Positions 63,025 through 64,000 of a stretch of 64,000 nt of DNA are shown here, one piece after another; position 1 is the stretch's first letter, and the number at the start of each line of letters is the position of its first letter. The notes beneath the pieces were generated by a model. The model searched no databases, was not told the DNA's origin, and saw only the letters and a list, made by a program, of their open reading frames with translations. Position numbers and translations under genes: made by a program. Location: contig OY292274.1 of NCBI GenBank assembly GCA_958496175.1, positions 49,238,630-49,302,629 of the forward strand, read 5' to 3'. The DNA is from Sisyra terminalis. Lineage: Eukaryota; Arthropoda; Insecta; Neuroptera; Sisyridae.

Positions 63025-64000
63025 TTAGTGACAAAATATTTCGTTATGAACTAAAATTTCCTTGTCCTTTCGCTATATTATTTTTAGAAGGGACTATTAG
63101 AGATGGAATTATCAAAGCTGTAGCTTTGTTAGCTGTTTATGAACGCTTGAAAATAACGCAAAATAATTTTCGTCTTGGTTATACAATTCATGGTAACAAA
63201 TTATATAGGTAATGAATATAATATGTAGAAACCGTAGTTATTTACAAGAAATCTATTGGTATAGAGGCATAAGCTTTCCGTCGTTAATACAGTATATATA
63301 ATATATACAATACAGTTTTTTTCTTGCTTTAGGTATGGTTTGATGGGAGAACTGAGAGGTGGTTCAATTTCTCAACTATTTTTATTTCTAAAATCTATGA
63401 ATTTTTTATGCAACTTAAATTCTATTTGTTTTATCTCATAATTAGATAGTTAGTATAATTACTTTATGTGGAACATTATTTCTCCATATAAAAGTAATTT
63501 TAATTATGTCCTCTAAGAGCAGTTGAAACTTGAAATAGAAATAAATTTAGCGTTTTTAATTCACCCTTTTAATGGTTATATAAATACAAAGTTGTAACCA
63601 CAAACAAAATTAGCTGCAAATTTAGTTTTTTTTTTTTTATAATAATTTTAAAGATTAGTGCTTTTAAAAATAAATTAGGTATAACATAAACAAAAGGGAA
63701 TTTAATTTTAACGTTTTTTTCAACATAGAAGTTTTCCAACAATTATTTATTAATCATAAAATAATAATCTTGCAATGAATAAACAATGAGAAAAAACCTT
63801 AAATAGCCGATCAAGTTTTAATCTTGCAAAGGCGGATTGAAGTTACCAACCAAGTTTTGCGAAGTATAAAATGGTTAAGACTTTCAAACAAGTTTAAGCT
63901 TGATACTGGAAACATTGTTCGTTCGCTAACGGTGCTTGGTGACCACTTCTTATCGATATTCGCTTTATTTGCTTCTTTTTTAAAATGTTTAAACCTTTAC
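63025..64000. other. AT-rich non-coding DNA
   Basis: No gene or repeat recognised. The last 150 bp are slightly less AT-rich. Confidence 0.5.

Overview
This is a very AT-rich, gene-poor stretch of eukaryotic nuclear DNA, almost certainly from an insect or a close arthropod relative. The evidence is spliceosomal introns, a secreted or membrane leucine-rich-repeat (LRR) protein, Jockey-type non-LTR retrotransposon relics, hAT-type elements with 8-bp target duplications, a Helitron helicase relic and a tRNA-derived SINE family. I cannot name the species. Most open frames over 60 codons are chance frames in AT-rich DNA or retroelement debris.

The only convincing host gene lies on the minus strand between 3410 and about 11391. 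A short upstream exon (11188-11391) carries the start codon, an N-terminal hydrophobic signal and the first half of an LRR N-terminal cap. A 6.7-kb intron splices in phase 0 to a large exon (3410-4513) that completes the cap and holds about ten LRRs, a cysteine-rich C-terminal cap and a hydrophobic tail. The predicted protein is 418 residues. The intron contains a 0.7-kb MITE-like element (9535-10255) and two SINE copies.

The rest is a record of transposable elements. At least eight copies of one SINE family, with recognisable RNA polymerase III A and B boxes, lie on both strands (near 1.1, 6.6, 7.2, 13.7, 29.3, 29.9, 32.4 and 35.7 kb). One copy is joined directly to the 3' end of a LINE ORF2/RNase H relic at 29.4-29.7 kb. 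Jockey-like reverse transcriptase is present twice: an old, shattered copy at 18.7-19.5 kb and a younger 5'-truncated copy at 48405-49543 with poly(A) and target duplication. A retroelement- or Helitron-type endonuclease fragment lies at 37.6 kb, a Pif1/Helitron helicase relic on the minus strand at 57.5-58.1 kb, and a Helitron-like 3' terminus at 63.0 kb.

From 40.6 to 43.8 kb there is a cluster of non-autonomous DNA elements: two hAT-type elements with exact 8-bp target duplications (TATTTAGT and ATAATTTC) and, between them, a near-perfect 380-bp palindrome. A related but decayed palindromic element with an 81-bp tandem duplication is at 52.5-52.8 kb, and another inverted-repeat element is at 20.3-20.8 kb.

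A few islands of higher GC and lower simplicity (about 12.0-12.5, 21.6-22.0, 24.9-25.1, 34.5-34.8 and 50.6-50.8 kb) contain no reading frame and are the best candidates for conserved regulatory DNA. No rRNA, genuine tRNA gene or CRISPR array was seen.
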